A stretch of 64,000 nucleotides of DNA from Acanthaster planci (Eukaryota; Echinodermata; Asteroidea; Valvatida; Acanthasteridae). This document shows, piece after piece, positions 1 through 8,550 of this stretch. Position 1 is the first letter of the stretch; the number at the start of each line of letters is the position of its first letter. The position numbers and the translations under genes are program-made. The notes beneath the pieces are model-generated. The model was not told the origin of the DNA. It was given only the letters and a program-made list of their open reading frames with translations, and did not search any database. The stretch covers positions 640,239 through 704,238 of the forward strand of contig NW_019091395.1 of assembly GCF_001949145.1 (NCBI RefSeq), read 5' to 3'.

Positions 1-34
1 GTTTACACATATCACGAACGGAAGAAAGACGCAG
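1..34 (+). CDS. NOSIP: NOSIP exon 1 (3' part)
   Basis: Codes for VYTYHERKKDA plus one base of the next codon, then GTATGC. It matches the conserved N-terminal segment of NOSIP. The initiator Met is to the left of the window. Confidence 0.88.
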
Positions 35-3000
35 GTATGCAATTACCTAAGCTTACTGAGTTGAACTTGAATTGTTCCGAGTGGGCCATGGTGAGTGAAT
101 GTGGTCACAGAGGTCATGATGGTTCCCATATGCGGACGGCACTTGACATCCCTTGCACAAACTGTATCAGACTGGCATGACTGGTCTGAAAAATTCTAAT
201 TTTTTCCTCAGTAAACGACTTTGTATTTTCTTCATACTTGTTCATGTAGGCCTAACTTTAAACTTTTCTGGCATGTCTGGACATGTTTGCCCTTTCTGAT
301 GGCTATTACTTTTGCTGCAGGCATGGTATGTTTACATGTAAGCCTAGGGCATGTAGGGAATAATTACTGGTGTCCATGTGTGGAAATCTTCCCCTCCTAT
401 CAAACCTATCAAGTTCGCTTATGACATTTTCACAATATGCAGATTGCGGCAAGTCAGCAGTTTTTTTGTCATCTGCAGACAGTCATCACTGATCATAAAG
501 ATTGCCTGTCTGTGTCAACTTCTTTTTTCAATATTTTTGCCATTTTGCGTCCCATACAGCCCAGTCAGGCTATGGCACCAACAAGACCCGACTTGGAAAG
601 GATTCAGTGGGTGACTTTGACTGTTGTTGCCTGACGCTGCAGCCATGTGCCAACCCGGTGATAACGTAAGCCTGGGCCTGGATATCAGAACTTGATGAGT
701 CCCTGATAACCCTGACTGTTGATGTTCAAACTTATGGAACTGAGCATTTGTTACTACCCATTGGTAAACTTTACAAATTGGCAGTGGATATTGAACAAGA
801 ACCAGTCCAGATATGTGTTTGCTTTTTCACCAACCATTGCCAGAATTGCCACTGAGACGGTGCACTGAATGTTGTGGGGGACTTAGAAATTTTATCAGTA
901 TAGGCCTAATAGATCTTCACCTTGTAGCATGCAAACCTACATTGCCTATGTGAGTTCATTTTCATGAGGTGGAATTCAGACTTCAGGGCCTAATTTCACG
1001 ATTTTATACTAACAGAGGCTCTGCGTATTTTATGGAAACCATACATGTAAGTGGTGAGCACGCAAAAGGCACGCTAAGCTTGGATGACAAATTTACTTAA
1101 CATAATGACAGACCAGTGGAAATTTATCTCCATGCGTGTGCAACCATAAGCACAATCACAACAAGCGCTGGCATGGTATTGTGGTCAGCAAAATTTTCTG
1201 CTATACACGTACAGTACATGTAATAAGACGGTTTAATGCCCGCTGTGTAAAACACAATGTGCCACCAGATGACGACTAGATAGACTTGAGAATTATGCAA
1301 GACATGTACACGTACATTGCCAACCTTACAATACCTAGTGTGGACACATGAACAAAAGAGGTCCACTTGACTTACAGCTGGTTGTGGGTAAATCCAGAAA
1401 TTAGGGGTCCTTTTTTTGTGTCTCTGTTGCATCTCACGTGATTTTGTAAGTTTAGAACACATTTTCTAATTTCCAAGAGTGATGAATTAATGCAGATTAA
1501 CAGCCAAATAAATAGTAATACATGTAGTTTGAAATCAAATCCTGTGATATTTCAGTGTCAAATAACAAAGGTCAGATCTAACAGGGACACAAAAATGTCA
1601 CACTTTTGGACCCCTAAATTCTTGAGTTACTCTTGTGTAGACCTTGTGTGGACCACGAACCATTTACTCAGGGATGTGCAACCGTGAGCGGCCCCAGTGC
1701 AAACACCTGTGCGACCTTGGTTCCATGCGTGTTACGGATTGTTATTACCCCCGCAGGCGCTCTCAACTTTCTCGAAAAAACTCGCGACCAAATGACACGC
1801 GTTGCAGCATGTACAGTGCAGCCGTGGTTATGCCTAGACGACGCGCTGACGCAGTGCTTAAGTCTATTTGTTTTGACGAATAAATCTTCTTCATTTATTG
1901 ATTTCAAGGAGAAACGAAGTTTTAATGAGGCAAAATTCCCCAATTTTGTGGTACACTTTTCTCAGAATGTATAAGATGAAATATCTTGAGCAGTACATTT
2001 TTAGAAAGGGTGTACCCTGACTTAAAATATTACAAAAAAACAAAGTGGTAGACAGGAATATATTTTATATTATTAGAGAAAGTGTTAAATAATCCAATTG
2101 CTTTGATATTGTGCCGGCCGTAACACGCACTGAACCAGCTCTGAGCTTAAATTGCACATCCCTGGGTAAATGGTCCATGTGTGGACTAAGCCAGGTTTTT
2201 CCCTTTCTGGAAAATAGATTTAGAGGCATTTGGGGTAAGGATAACTGTAGCTAAAGGAAGAGAAACGGTCCAGGAAACCAACAAAAAGCCAGCTTAAAGG
2301 AGTATTCATAAGGCGTGAAAAATGAGCTTTCTTACTAAGTTTTCGTAAGGAATGTCCGCAGTAGCCAGGCTACGTAAACTCATGTGGATTTCTTGTGTCT
2401 TTACAAGACCCTTGATTAAATAGATGAAAATGTGCCTGATCCATACTTTCCTGAAAATTGTACGATGCATGAGTGTTTTTTTTTTCTGTTGCTACGCAGG
2501 GAAGAGGGCTATTTATATGACAAGGAGGCTATCATTGAATACGTACTGAAGCAGAAGCAAGAGTATGAACGTAGACTCAAGGAGTACCATCGCCAGTGTC
2601 GCCTGCATAAGGTTTGTCCAGTGTCCTCCCAACTCGCTGAAAGGCCGAGTCCAAGGCATCCTTCAGAGTAGCATCTTGTGATGTTTGGAGCCTGGACTCC
2701 ACCTGTACATTCTTTCCTTTGTTAGCAAACACTGACCCTAATGATGGGGGAGGGGACGAAGATAAAGGTCATCTGTGGTTGGCAAAACCTTTGCCCGAAA
2801 GGCACATTTCCTTCATCATGTTTAAGAGTGTGGCTTGTCATAATGAGGATGACACAATAAATTTATTGACGCAGGATTTGAACCTGCAACCTCCAGAATA
2901 CGTTACCGGTGCTCTACCAACTGAGCTATCCAGACCTACGTTGGCAGCTCTTCCCATTTGCCAATTATCTTTGTTCAGGGGTGCTTGTCAGAAGCCATGA

Positions 3001-6000
3001 AACCTGAATACCAAGTAGTGAGGGATCAATCTACAATGCAGCCTGGGAAGTGGTGATAGGTGACCGAAAGAACCTTTTCTTATATTCCCTAATTTTTCCA
3101 GATATTTACATTATTTTCAAGGAGGAAGAGAGTCAGGCCAAGAAGTCTGCAAAAGAAGAGAAGGTGAAAGCCTTCATTGAGAAAGGTAACAGGCCTTTCA
3201 GTGTGTTCAGTTTATCACAAGATTTGAAAAACAATAGACTTTGAGATTGCACGATTTTGTTTTGACTTGGATTTCATGGTAAAAAAAAATTTTAATACAA
3301 GATGGAAACTGTCAAAGAGAGGCTTTACTTTTTAAAACCTTTCAAAATGTGAGCGGGCAGATGGTGAAGCGGTTTTAAATGACTGCATTCCATATGCAGT
3401 CTGTGTTCAGATCCTTGCTTTGACACTTTTAAAACTTCTGCTGGACAGTGTGAAAAAGAAAGTAGTCCCGTTAAGTTGCCAGCATGTCATAAAAGGTGTA
3501 AACAATTGCAGACCGTATTATTTTGGCCCAAAACTTTGACTTTGAAAGAGTTGAGATACTGGGGTCAACTTTTAACATGTACTGTATACACCACAGTGGT
3601 CTTAAACAACATCTGTTCAATGTATGTACTTCTTACCCCAGCGTTGATGATAATGATCTGGGGCACCACCAGAGGGCAAAATTATTCCAATAGGCATGGT
3701 TTGACCAGCTACCTCCGTAGATTTTGAGTCTGTGCAGAGAACAGATTAGAGATTTAGGGCATGCGCAGTATTTATGCCTAACAGCGGTCCCTGTGTATGT
3801 GGACTGCTAGATGTTGTTCTCTGTGTCCTGGTGTGGGTTGGCTGAAGAACATGGTATTGCCGCGAATTTACAGTTCCACAAATTCACTTTCAGAGCGCAG
3901 CATCACGAGCAAACCCCTAAATCCCTTCACCGAGGCTCCCCCAGCCAAGAAAGCGAGAACAGAAGAACCCAAACCAGTCACGCCAACCACCAGCACCAGC
4001 AGTGGTACCAGCAATGGTGGTGACAAAGCCGAGGGCGCAACAAAAAACGGCGAGAAGAAGACCGAGCTCCCGAGCTTCTGGATTCCCTCACTGACGCCAG
4101 AGGCCAAGGCCACTGCCGTTCAGAAACCTGTAAGCTATTTGTGAAACCTTAATACTACAATTGGCCTTATTCACGAGTCAGCCATATTGAATTGAAAGCG
4201 AGGCTACGTTCTTTATTTTGGCATCTGAGAATAAAAATGAGAGCACCGACATAAAACTTCATTACAAATTAATTCCACATAGGCTGGTGAAGAATTGAAA
4301 TTTGTAATTATATCAACATGTTTTAAACCACATTTGGAAAAAAATTCAAAGTGAGGCATGGACTCGAAAATAGTCTGGCAACACCCCATTTAACAGATTA
4401 CTTTGAATACGATAGATTCTGGGAACACAATCATAAATGGCTTCCCTGTGAATAAGGTCTAGACTCTCTCTTGACTGGCCCCTTCTGGGTCTAGCTCAAC
4501 CAAAGTGCAATAGAATTCAAGACTGGATAAGCACATACGACACAAAACACGGTAAATGGGGCCCAGTTACTTTGGCAGTGTTTCTCCCGTGGTTACAAAT
4601 GTCTTCCAAGTCTTGCAACGCCCCAAAACATGGCGGTTTTCCAATACTCAACTGCGGCTCCATCTCAGGCTTCAGCTGTTGTTTTACTACCTGACTTTGA
4701 AGCTGGAGGCGCAATATTTAGTCTAATAGTGCCACAAAACATCAAATAGGATGCAAGAGAGCCAAAAATTACAGAAATCCAATTTGATTTAAATGCCTCA
4801 GGCCCACAATCGGGAACTGATTTCGGGACGAAGCCTGAGACAGAGACGAAATTGAGTATTGGAAAACGACCCATGTTATACATGTATTTGTGAATAGGCG
4901 TGCAGGCTGCAGTGTGAGTGAAACATCTGAACACTGTATGTCCTTGCAAAGTTATTATGCCTGTTTGCAGTCAAAAATGTACAGTCTGCCCTATCCATAG
5001 CCACCGTACGCAGCCATATTCCAACTCATGTACATGCCGTGTTCTCAAAAGACTTATGAAATGAAATACCAAACTGGGTCATTGTTTGCTACCAAAACAG
5101 GGCTCTTTCCCCCTCAAAAATAAAATTCAGGTACAATGGCTCCACACAGTGTAAAATTTCCCTGCTTACCCGACTTTCCTGACTCTTTCTGCTTTTGTGC
5201 TCACCTGCTTATCCCAGGTGACATAGCGCGAAAAAGTGAGCTAATCAGTGACAAAACTGGATTTCTGTTTTGGATAGTAATGATTATAAAAGTATGCGTC
5301 ACATGGAAAGTGATGTCATACTCTCTATTTTTTACTCTTCTGGCTGCTGAAAGGACAAAACCGTCTTCTGTCCCATGAGCAAGAAGCCGCTGAAAGTCAA
5401 GAACTTGATCCCTGTCAGCTTCGTACGGGCCGACGACGCAAATGACAAACGGCCACTGGTGGCCAAGCAGATTCGCTACAAGTGCGCCGTCACCCACGAC
5501 ATTCTTTCTAACAAGACGCCCTGCGCCGTGCTCAGGCCAAGGTAAAAGAAAATGGTCTTTTCAAAACACTTCGCCCAAAGGATGTAATAGTTCCCATACG
5601 TTGAAGATGAGTGCAAAGATGAACAGAAATTTGTGTCCCAGAACTATTCCTGATATCCATGTGCGGATCATTTGGTATTATGGATATACTTTGCAATTTA
5701 ATAATTAGAATCACTTGTTGAAATTAAAACCTTCCTTTCTTCATTTGCAAGATCACATTCTCAAGTCAAACGTGAGAAAATGCAAAGAAAGGTGTTACAG
5801 TGGAATGCCGCTATAACGAACACGACGGGGTCCACGCTAAATGTTCGGTACAGCAGTCGTTCGGTATAGCAAAATTAACTGCCGAACATTTCGTTGCCAT
5901 GTTGAATAGCACCCTCTTTTGTCTAACTGAAGTGCACCCTCTGGTGATACTACGGTTTGCTGTTTTTGTGATGTTTTGCCGTTGCATGAACGTTTAAGGT

Positions 6001-8237
6001 TTCTAGAAATGTGTCTGTCAACTATTTTTGTTTTTTTATTAAATCTTAAGTTACAAAACTTATATCAAGTTTATCCTAAAAGTCGTGAAGCTACCGCTCA
6101 GGATCGATCTCTGATGCATGCTGTGGTGAATCTCGGTTGATGTGTGTATCAGCGGCGCCCTCTTCAGACTATTGTTAGTGCAATGCTACAGTGGGCGTGC
6201 GGTTTTCTTTCACACAGGATCATGCGGAGTCGCCAAACCAGTGTCCATTCAGTACCGTTGACAACAAGTGGCTTTCCCTTCAAATCCTTTGGGAAATAAT
6301 GGCCACTTGTCACTTTCCAATTTAAAAAAAAAACGACTTTTTTTTCCAAGTTGACTTTCGGAAATTACAAACGGTAGCTGCATAGTGTTCGGTAGGTTTT
6401 GTACACACACATCTCTGATTAATTTTGGTGGTTGAAAAATAAAGACATCCCCACATGCCTGGAAAAAACAGCATGATGCATAAAGACTTCTAGAATCATC
6501 TAAAAAAATTTGTTTGGTAACTATGGTAACCAGGATTTTGAATATCCACAAGAGTTTTATTGGCAGCATGTTTCTGATCGTGCTGTTAAGCAATCTGTGG
6601 ATTTTTATTGTCCATCTGACAGCGGGAAGGTGGTGACGTTGGATTGTGTGGAGAAGATCATCAAGAAAGACATGAGAGATCCCTTCACGGGGGACACTCT
6701 CCGAGATAGCGACATCATCAAGATCAAGCGGGTGAGTCACGCCATTGCATATCCGGTCTGACGAAACCCGGGTCATTTCCCAAGGCAAAGCAGAAGGAAC
6801 CAGTTTGTCAATGTCCAATACCTTGTCGAGCTAAAATCCACTGCCCACCGATGTCGATTTCAGCTCCTCAAGGTATTTGAATAAGCATTTTGCAATTCAC
6901 TTTGATGAAAATCTGGTACACTGAGTTATCTGATTGCACATAAACATGACAATTTGAATTCCCCAGACTAAAGACACTGTTGCTATTATACCCAACAAAA
7001 CATGTGACAGAGGGGTACACCCTTCCTACATGTCCAATCCCTACACACACTCTAGACTCTTGTTACCTAACACATCCCTCTTGATGTCTAAAAAGAATTC
7101 CTGAGATTCTGATTAAACAACGACCAACACAAAAGGGGGGGGGGTCCATCTCATAGCTTGCTTCAGATGGTTGCTATACCTCATGATTTGGGGCAAGCTC
7201 TTGCACCTGTGGAACGGATTGGTTCCTTCATGCCCTTTTTGTCCATTGCAAACAGCATATTTGTGTGAGGTGTCTACATATGCAGCAAGGTATGAGAGGA
7301 GAGAACCCCTTTGCTTTGTGTTGGTCATTGCCTCGCAGGAATCTGGGGAATTCCTTTCACACATCTTGGGGGGATGTGTTAAGTAACAATAGTCTGGAAT
7401 GTGTATAGGGATTGGACATGTTGGGGGGGTACCCCTCGGTCTCATTTCTTGCTGGGTATAGGGGTCTGTTATGTAACTAAGCAAAAGCTTGCCCCAAATC
7501 ATGAAGTATACCAACAATGTCTTTAGTATGGAGAATTCACATTGTTATGCTCACATGAATTTAAAGAACTCAGTGTACCAGATTTTATCCAAATTTAACG
7601 CGCAAAAGGTTTAATGACCAACTCATGTGAAGCAAAATATGAGACAGAGAGAACCCCCTGCTTTGTGTTGGTCATTGTTCCACTGGAATCTGAGGAATTC
7701 TTTTCAGCCATCTAGGGGGATGTGTTAGATAATAATAGTCTAGAGTGTGTATATCGATTGGACATGTTGGGGGGGGGTACCCTCGGTCTCATTTCTTGCT
7801 GGATGAAGACCAACTAGTCGCCACTGCCCGATGCTCAGGGGAAGAAAAATCAGGCAGGGGCTGTTGCTTCCTGTCAGTGATCAAGTCCAACGGGCTACTA
7901 AGTTTCTCAAAATTGGGCACAAATAAAAGGTGCAATAAATTCATTTTCGGGACAACTATTTGGCATTTTTTTCTGGCTGTTTTGTTTTTTTTGTCTCTCA
8001 AAAATGAAAGCTATATAGTCTTTAGTTAATTGACATTGCCTATTCCTGAAATACCTATGCACATGAATTTGTTCAGCTGTGATCTTTGATACACATGTAG
8101 TTAAAGAAACAATTATATGTGATTCTTTTTGTGTTGTTTCCCTTTGGCTTTTCCTGTAGGGTGGAACTGGATTTGCCAGCGCGGCTGAAACATCGCTAGA
8201 GGCTCGGAAAGCACGACCGGTTATGATGGCTTCATAA
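1..8237 (+). CDS. NOSIP: NOSIP, nitric oxide synthase-interacting protein (5' partial, 8 exons)
   Basis: Joined exons: 1-34, 560-665, 2500-2611, 3122-3185, 3894-4129, 5354-5541, 6623-6731, 8160-8237. They give 308 residues in one continuous frame with GT-AG introns and matching phases. I recognise NOSIP from VYTYHERKKD at the start, the CCC cluster at residues 33-35 followed by LTLQPCANPVIT, GYLYDKEAI (50-58), SKPLNPFT and LPSFWIPSLTPEAKAT in exon 5, CPMS and TPCAVLRP in exon 6, VVTLDCVEKIIKKDM with DPFTGD in exon 7, and the C-terminal RPVM. Human NOSIP is 301 residues; about a dozen N-terminal residues are missing here, so length agrees. Known for the family: a U-box/RING-like E3 ubiquitin ligase split into N- and C-terminal halves, which binds nitric oxide synthases, modifies the PP2A catalytic subunit and is found with spliceosomes. 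The linker in exon 5 (Lys/Glu/Thr/Ser-rich) is longer than in human. The promoter and start codon lie outside the window. Confidence 0.95.
35..559 (+). other. NOSIP intron 1
   Basis: AT-rich, GT to AG. I see no further gene or repeat in it. Confidence 0.85.
560..665 (+). CDS. NOSIP: NOSIP exon 2
   Basis: The acceptor is CATACAG and the donor is GTAAGC. The split first codon gives Ala, then QSGYGTNKTR, the DFDCCCLTLQPC cluster and NPVI. The exon leaves two bases (AC) that join the G of the next exon to make Thr. This is the first half of the N-terminal U-box-like fold. Confidence 0.95.
666..2499 (+). other. NOSIP intron 2
   Basis: Contains one terminal-inverted-repeat element (1386-1632). 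The rest is unannotatable AT-rich sequence, with a poly-T tract before the acceptor. Confidence 0.85.
1386..1632 (+). mobile_element. MITE, GGGTCATTC family, copy 1
   Basis: The left end AGAAATTAGGGGTCC and right end GGACCCCTAAATTCT are imperfect inverted repeats. The similarity continues inward for about 45 bases (GTGTCTCTGTT against the inverse of AACAGGGACAC). It shares a long block around CCAAGAGTGATGAATTAATG with the copy at 32827. It is about 247 bases with no coding capacity, consistent with a non-autonomous DNA transposon. Confidence 0.8.
2500..2611 (+). CDS. NOSIP: NOSIP exon 3
   Basis: It follows a long T tract and the acceptor CTACGCAG. It encodes EEGYLYDKEAIIEYVLKQKQ and a basic, coiled-coil-like stretch ending in RLHK. 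It ends on a codon boundary before GTTTGT. In this family the region after GYLY(E/D) holds a helix and the start of the nuclear localisation region. Confidence 0.95.
2612..3121 (+). other. NOSIP intron 3
   Basis: Contains the tRNA-like sequence at 2863-2937 on the opposite strand. Nothing else is recognised. Confidence 0.8.
2863..2937 (-). repeat. tRNA-like sequence (pseudogene or SINE head)
   Basis: On the - strand there is a well-formed D arm (TAGCTCAGTTGGTAGAGC), a near-complete anticodon stem, and a perfect T arm GCAGG-TTCAAAT-CCTGC, in the order and spacing of a tRNA with A and B boxes. The acceptor stem does not pair and the anticodon loop lacks T33, so I read it as a tRNA-derived relic rather than a working tRNA gene. 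It may be the head of a SINE. Confidence 0.65.
3122..3185 (+). CDS. NOSIP: NOSIP exon 4
   Basis: Encodes EEESQAKKSAKEEKVKAFIE plus K and the first base of a Glu codon, then GTAACA. This is the charged helix ending in the F(I/L)EKE motif of NOSIP. The phase-0 start requires the acceptor TTTTCAAG at 3121. A more typical-looking TTTTTCCAG ends at 3101 but would add 20 bases and break the frame. Confidence 0.88.
3186..3893 (+). other. NOSIP intron 4
   Basis: Contains a second, weaker tRNA-like sequence (3353-3427). Otherwise nothing is recognised. Confidence 0.8.
3353..3427 (+). repeat. Degenerate tRNA-like sequence, probable SINE relic
   Basis: GATGGTGAAGCGGTT resembles a tRNA A box. It is followed by a stem-loop CTGCA-TTCCATA-TGCAG with a 7-base loop and a B-box-like GTTCAGATCC. 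Spacing is tRNA-like but the acceptor stem is not evident. Confidence 0.4.
3894..4129 (+). CDS. NOSIP: NOSIP exon 5
   Basis: The acceptor is CACTTTCAG and the donor is GTAAGC. The exon starts by completing Glu, then RSITSKPLNPFT, a Pro/Lys/Thr/Ser/Gly-rich linker of about 45 residues, then LPSFWIPSLTPEAKAT and VQKP. The FWIPSLTPEAKAT block is highly diagnostic of NOSIP. The linker looks disordered and is the least conserved part. Confidence 0.96.
4163..4459 (+). mobile_element. MITE with CTTATTCAC/CAGCCAT termini, copy 1
   Basis: The left end GGCCTTATTCACGAGTCAGC and the inverse of the right end GACCTTATTCACAGGGAAGC form terminal inverted repeats. The interior shares TTCAAAGTGAGGC and AATAGTC blocks with the copy at 8250-8552. 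It is non-coding and 297 bases long. Confidence 0.7.
4632..4872 (+). mobile_element. MITE with GGTTTTCCAATACTC termini, copy 1
   Basis: The left end contains GGTTTTCCAATACTCAACT then CTCAGGCTTC. The right end is its inverse (GAAGCCTGAGAC...GAGTATTGGAAAAC). The interior, with GTGCCACAAAACATC and GGCCCACAATC, matches the inverted copy at 43953-44193. Both copies are 241 bases. Confidence 0.8.
5354..5541 (+). CDS. NOSIP: NOSIP exon 6
   Basis: The acceptor is GCTGAAAG and the donor is GTAAAA. It encodes DKTVFCPMSKKPLKVKNLIP, VSFVRADDANDKRPL, then the second U-box-like half with RYKCAVTHDILSN and TPCAVLRP. It ends with two bases that form Ser with the next exon. Confidence 0.95.
5542..6622 (+). 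other. NOSIP intron 6
   Basis: Around 5798-5880 there is CAGTGGAATGCCGCTATAAC followed by two GTTCGGTA(C/T)AGC repeats, which resemble one terminus of a pogo/mariner-type element. I could not find a matching opposite end. The rest is unannotatable. Confidence 0.7.
6623..6731 (+). CDS. NOSIP: NOSIP exon 7
   Basis: The acceptor is ATCTGACAG and the donor is GTGAGT. It encodes GKVVTLDCVEKIIKKDM, RDPFTGDTLRDSDIIKIKR, the conserved C-terminal part of the U-box-like domain. It ends on a codon boundary. Confidence 0.96.
6987..7169 (-). mobile_element. hAT-like MITE (184-base family), copy D, inverted
   Basis: This is the reverse complement of the family: TATACCCAACAAAACATG at the left and CTCATAGCTTGCTTC at the right. 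It is flanked by a perfect 8-base direct repeat GTTGCTAT at 6979-6986 and 7170-7177, the target-site duplication length typical of hAT elements. It interrupts the left arm of the foldback element. Confidence 0.82.
7277..7460 (+). mobile_element. hAT-like MITE (184-base family), copy A
   Basis: The left end CAGCAAGGTATGAGA and right end TCTCATTTCTTGCTG are inverted repeats. The interior shares ATCTTGGGGGGATGTGTTAA and ATAGTCTGGAATGTG with the copy at 59061. The flanking octamers GGTGTCTA and GGGGTCTG match at 6 of 8 positions, a decayed target-site duplication. Confidence 0.8.
7624..7807 (+). mobile_element. hAT-like MITE (184-base family), copy B
   Basis: Same family: AGCAAAATATGAGACAGAGA at the left and GGTCTCATTTCTTGCTGG at the right. 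It is flanked by the perfect 8-base direct repeat GACCAACT at 7616-7623 and 7808-7815. Confidence 0.85.
8160..8237 (+). CDS. NOSIP: NOSIP exon 8 with stop codon
   Basis: The acceptor is TTTTCCTGTAG. The exon encodes GGTGFASAAETSLEARKARP, then VMMAS and TAA. The GGTGFA start and RPVM end match the family C-terminus. Confidence 0.95.
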   Translation, partial: GGTGFASAAETSLEARKARPVMMAS

Positions 8238-8486
8238 CCTGCCAGCATTGGCTTTATTTATGGGTCAGCCATTTTGAATCAGAAGCAAGGCAACCTGTAC
8301 ACATGTTCTTTTAAAAAAACTTTACGTGTGGGACCAAAGATGATGCCACAGGGGCAAATTATAGATTACAACCCTTGTGCTCCGATGGGTAGTTTCAATC
8401 GTCACTGTGCCTGATATTTTTCAAAGTGAGGCTCTACCTGTAATGATAGCAGAAATAGTCAGGCTCCTTCCACATGTAGAATGTTC

Positions 8487-8492
8487 AATAAA
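8487..8492 (+). promoter_or_regulatory. Candidate polyadenylation signal of NOSIP
   Basis: AATAAA 250 bases after the stop codon, inside the MITE copy at 8250-8552. Confidence 0.45.
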
Positions 8493-8544
8493 CAAAGTGG
8501 ATTCAGGGAGCATGATCCAGAACGACCACTGCATCTCTCGCACG

Positions 8545-8550
8545 AATAAA
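8545..8550 (+). promoter_or_regulatory. Candidate polyadenylation signal of NOSIP
   Basis: A second AATAAA, in the right terminal repeat of the same MITE. A third lies at 8982-8987 outside it. Which one is used cannot be decided from the sequence. Confidence 0.45.

Larger units (their letters stand above)
4130..5353 (+). other. NOSIP intron 5
   Basis: Holds two small inverted-repeat elements placed 170 bases apart (4163-4459 and 4632-4872). The segment between them, with GGGGCCCAGTTAC and GTGTTTCTCCCGTGG, resembles one end of the element at 18814-19168. Confidence 0.8.
6888..7612. mobile_element. Foldback (long inverted repeat) element, interrupted by later insertions
   Basis: The left arm is 6888-6986 plus 7178-7203, split by a later insertion. 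The right arm is 7484-7612. Matching blocks are AATCTGGTACACTGAGTT on the left against its inverse on the right, ACTAAAGACA(C/T)TGTTG, and TCATGATTTGGGGCAAGC. The arms are roughly 125 bases, and another element (7277-7460) sits between them. Confidence 0.75.
6732..8159 (+). other. NOSIP intron 7, packed with nested small transposons
   Basis: At least half of this intron is mobile DNA: an older foldback element and three copies of a 184-base hAT-like MITE, annotated separately. Confidence 0.85.

Noticed and set aside
2863-2937. Functional tRNA gene
   Set aside because: The acceptor stem does not pair and the anticodon loop lacks T33, so it is listed as a tRNA-derived relic instead.
6249-6818. 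189-codon frame opposite NOSIP exon 7
   Set aside because: Antisense shadow of a conserved exon extending into the intron; no domain.
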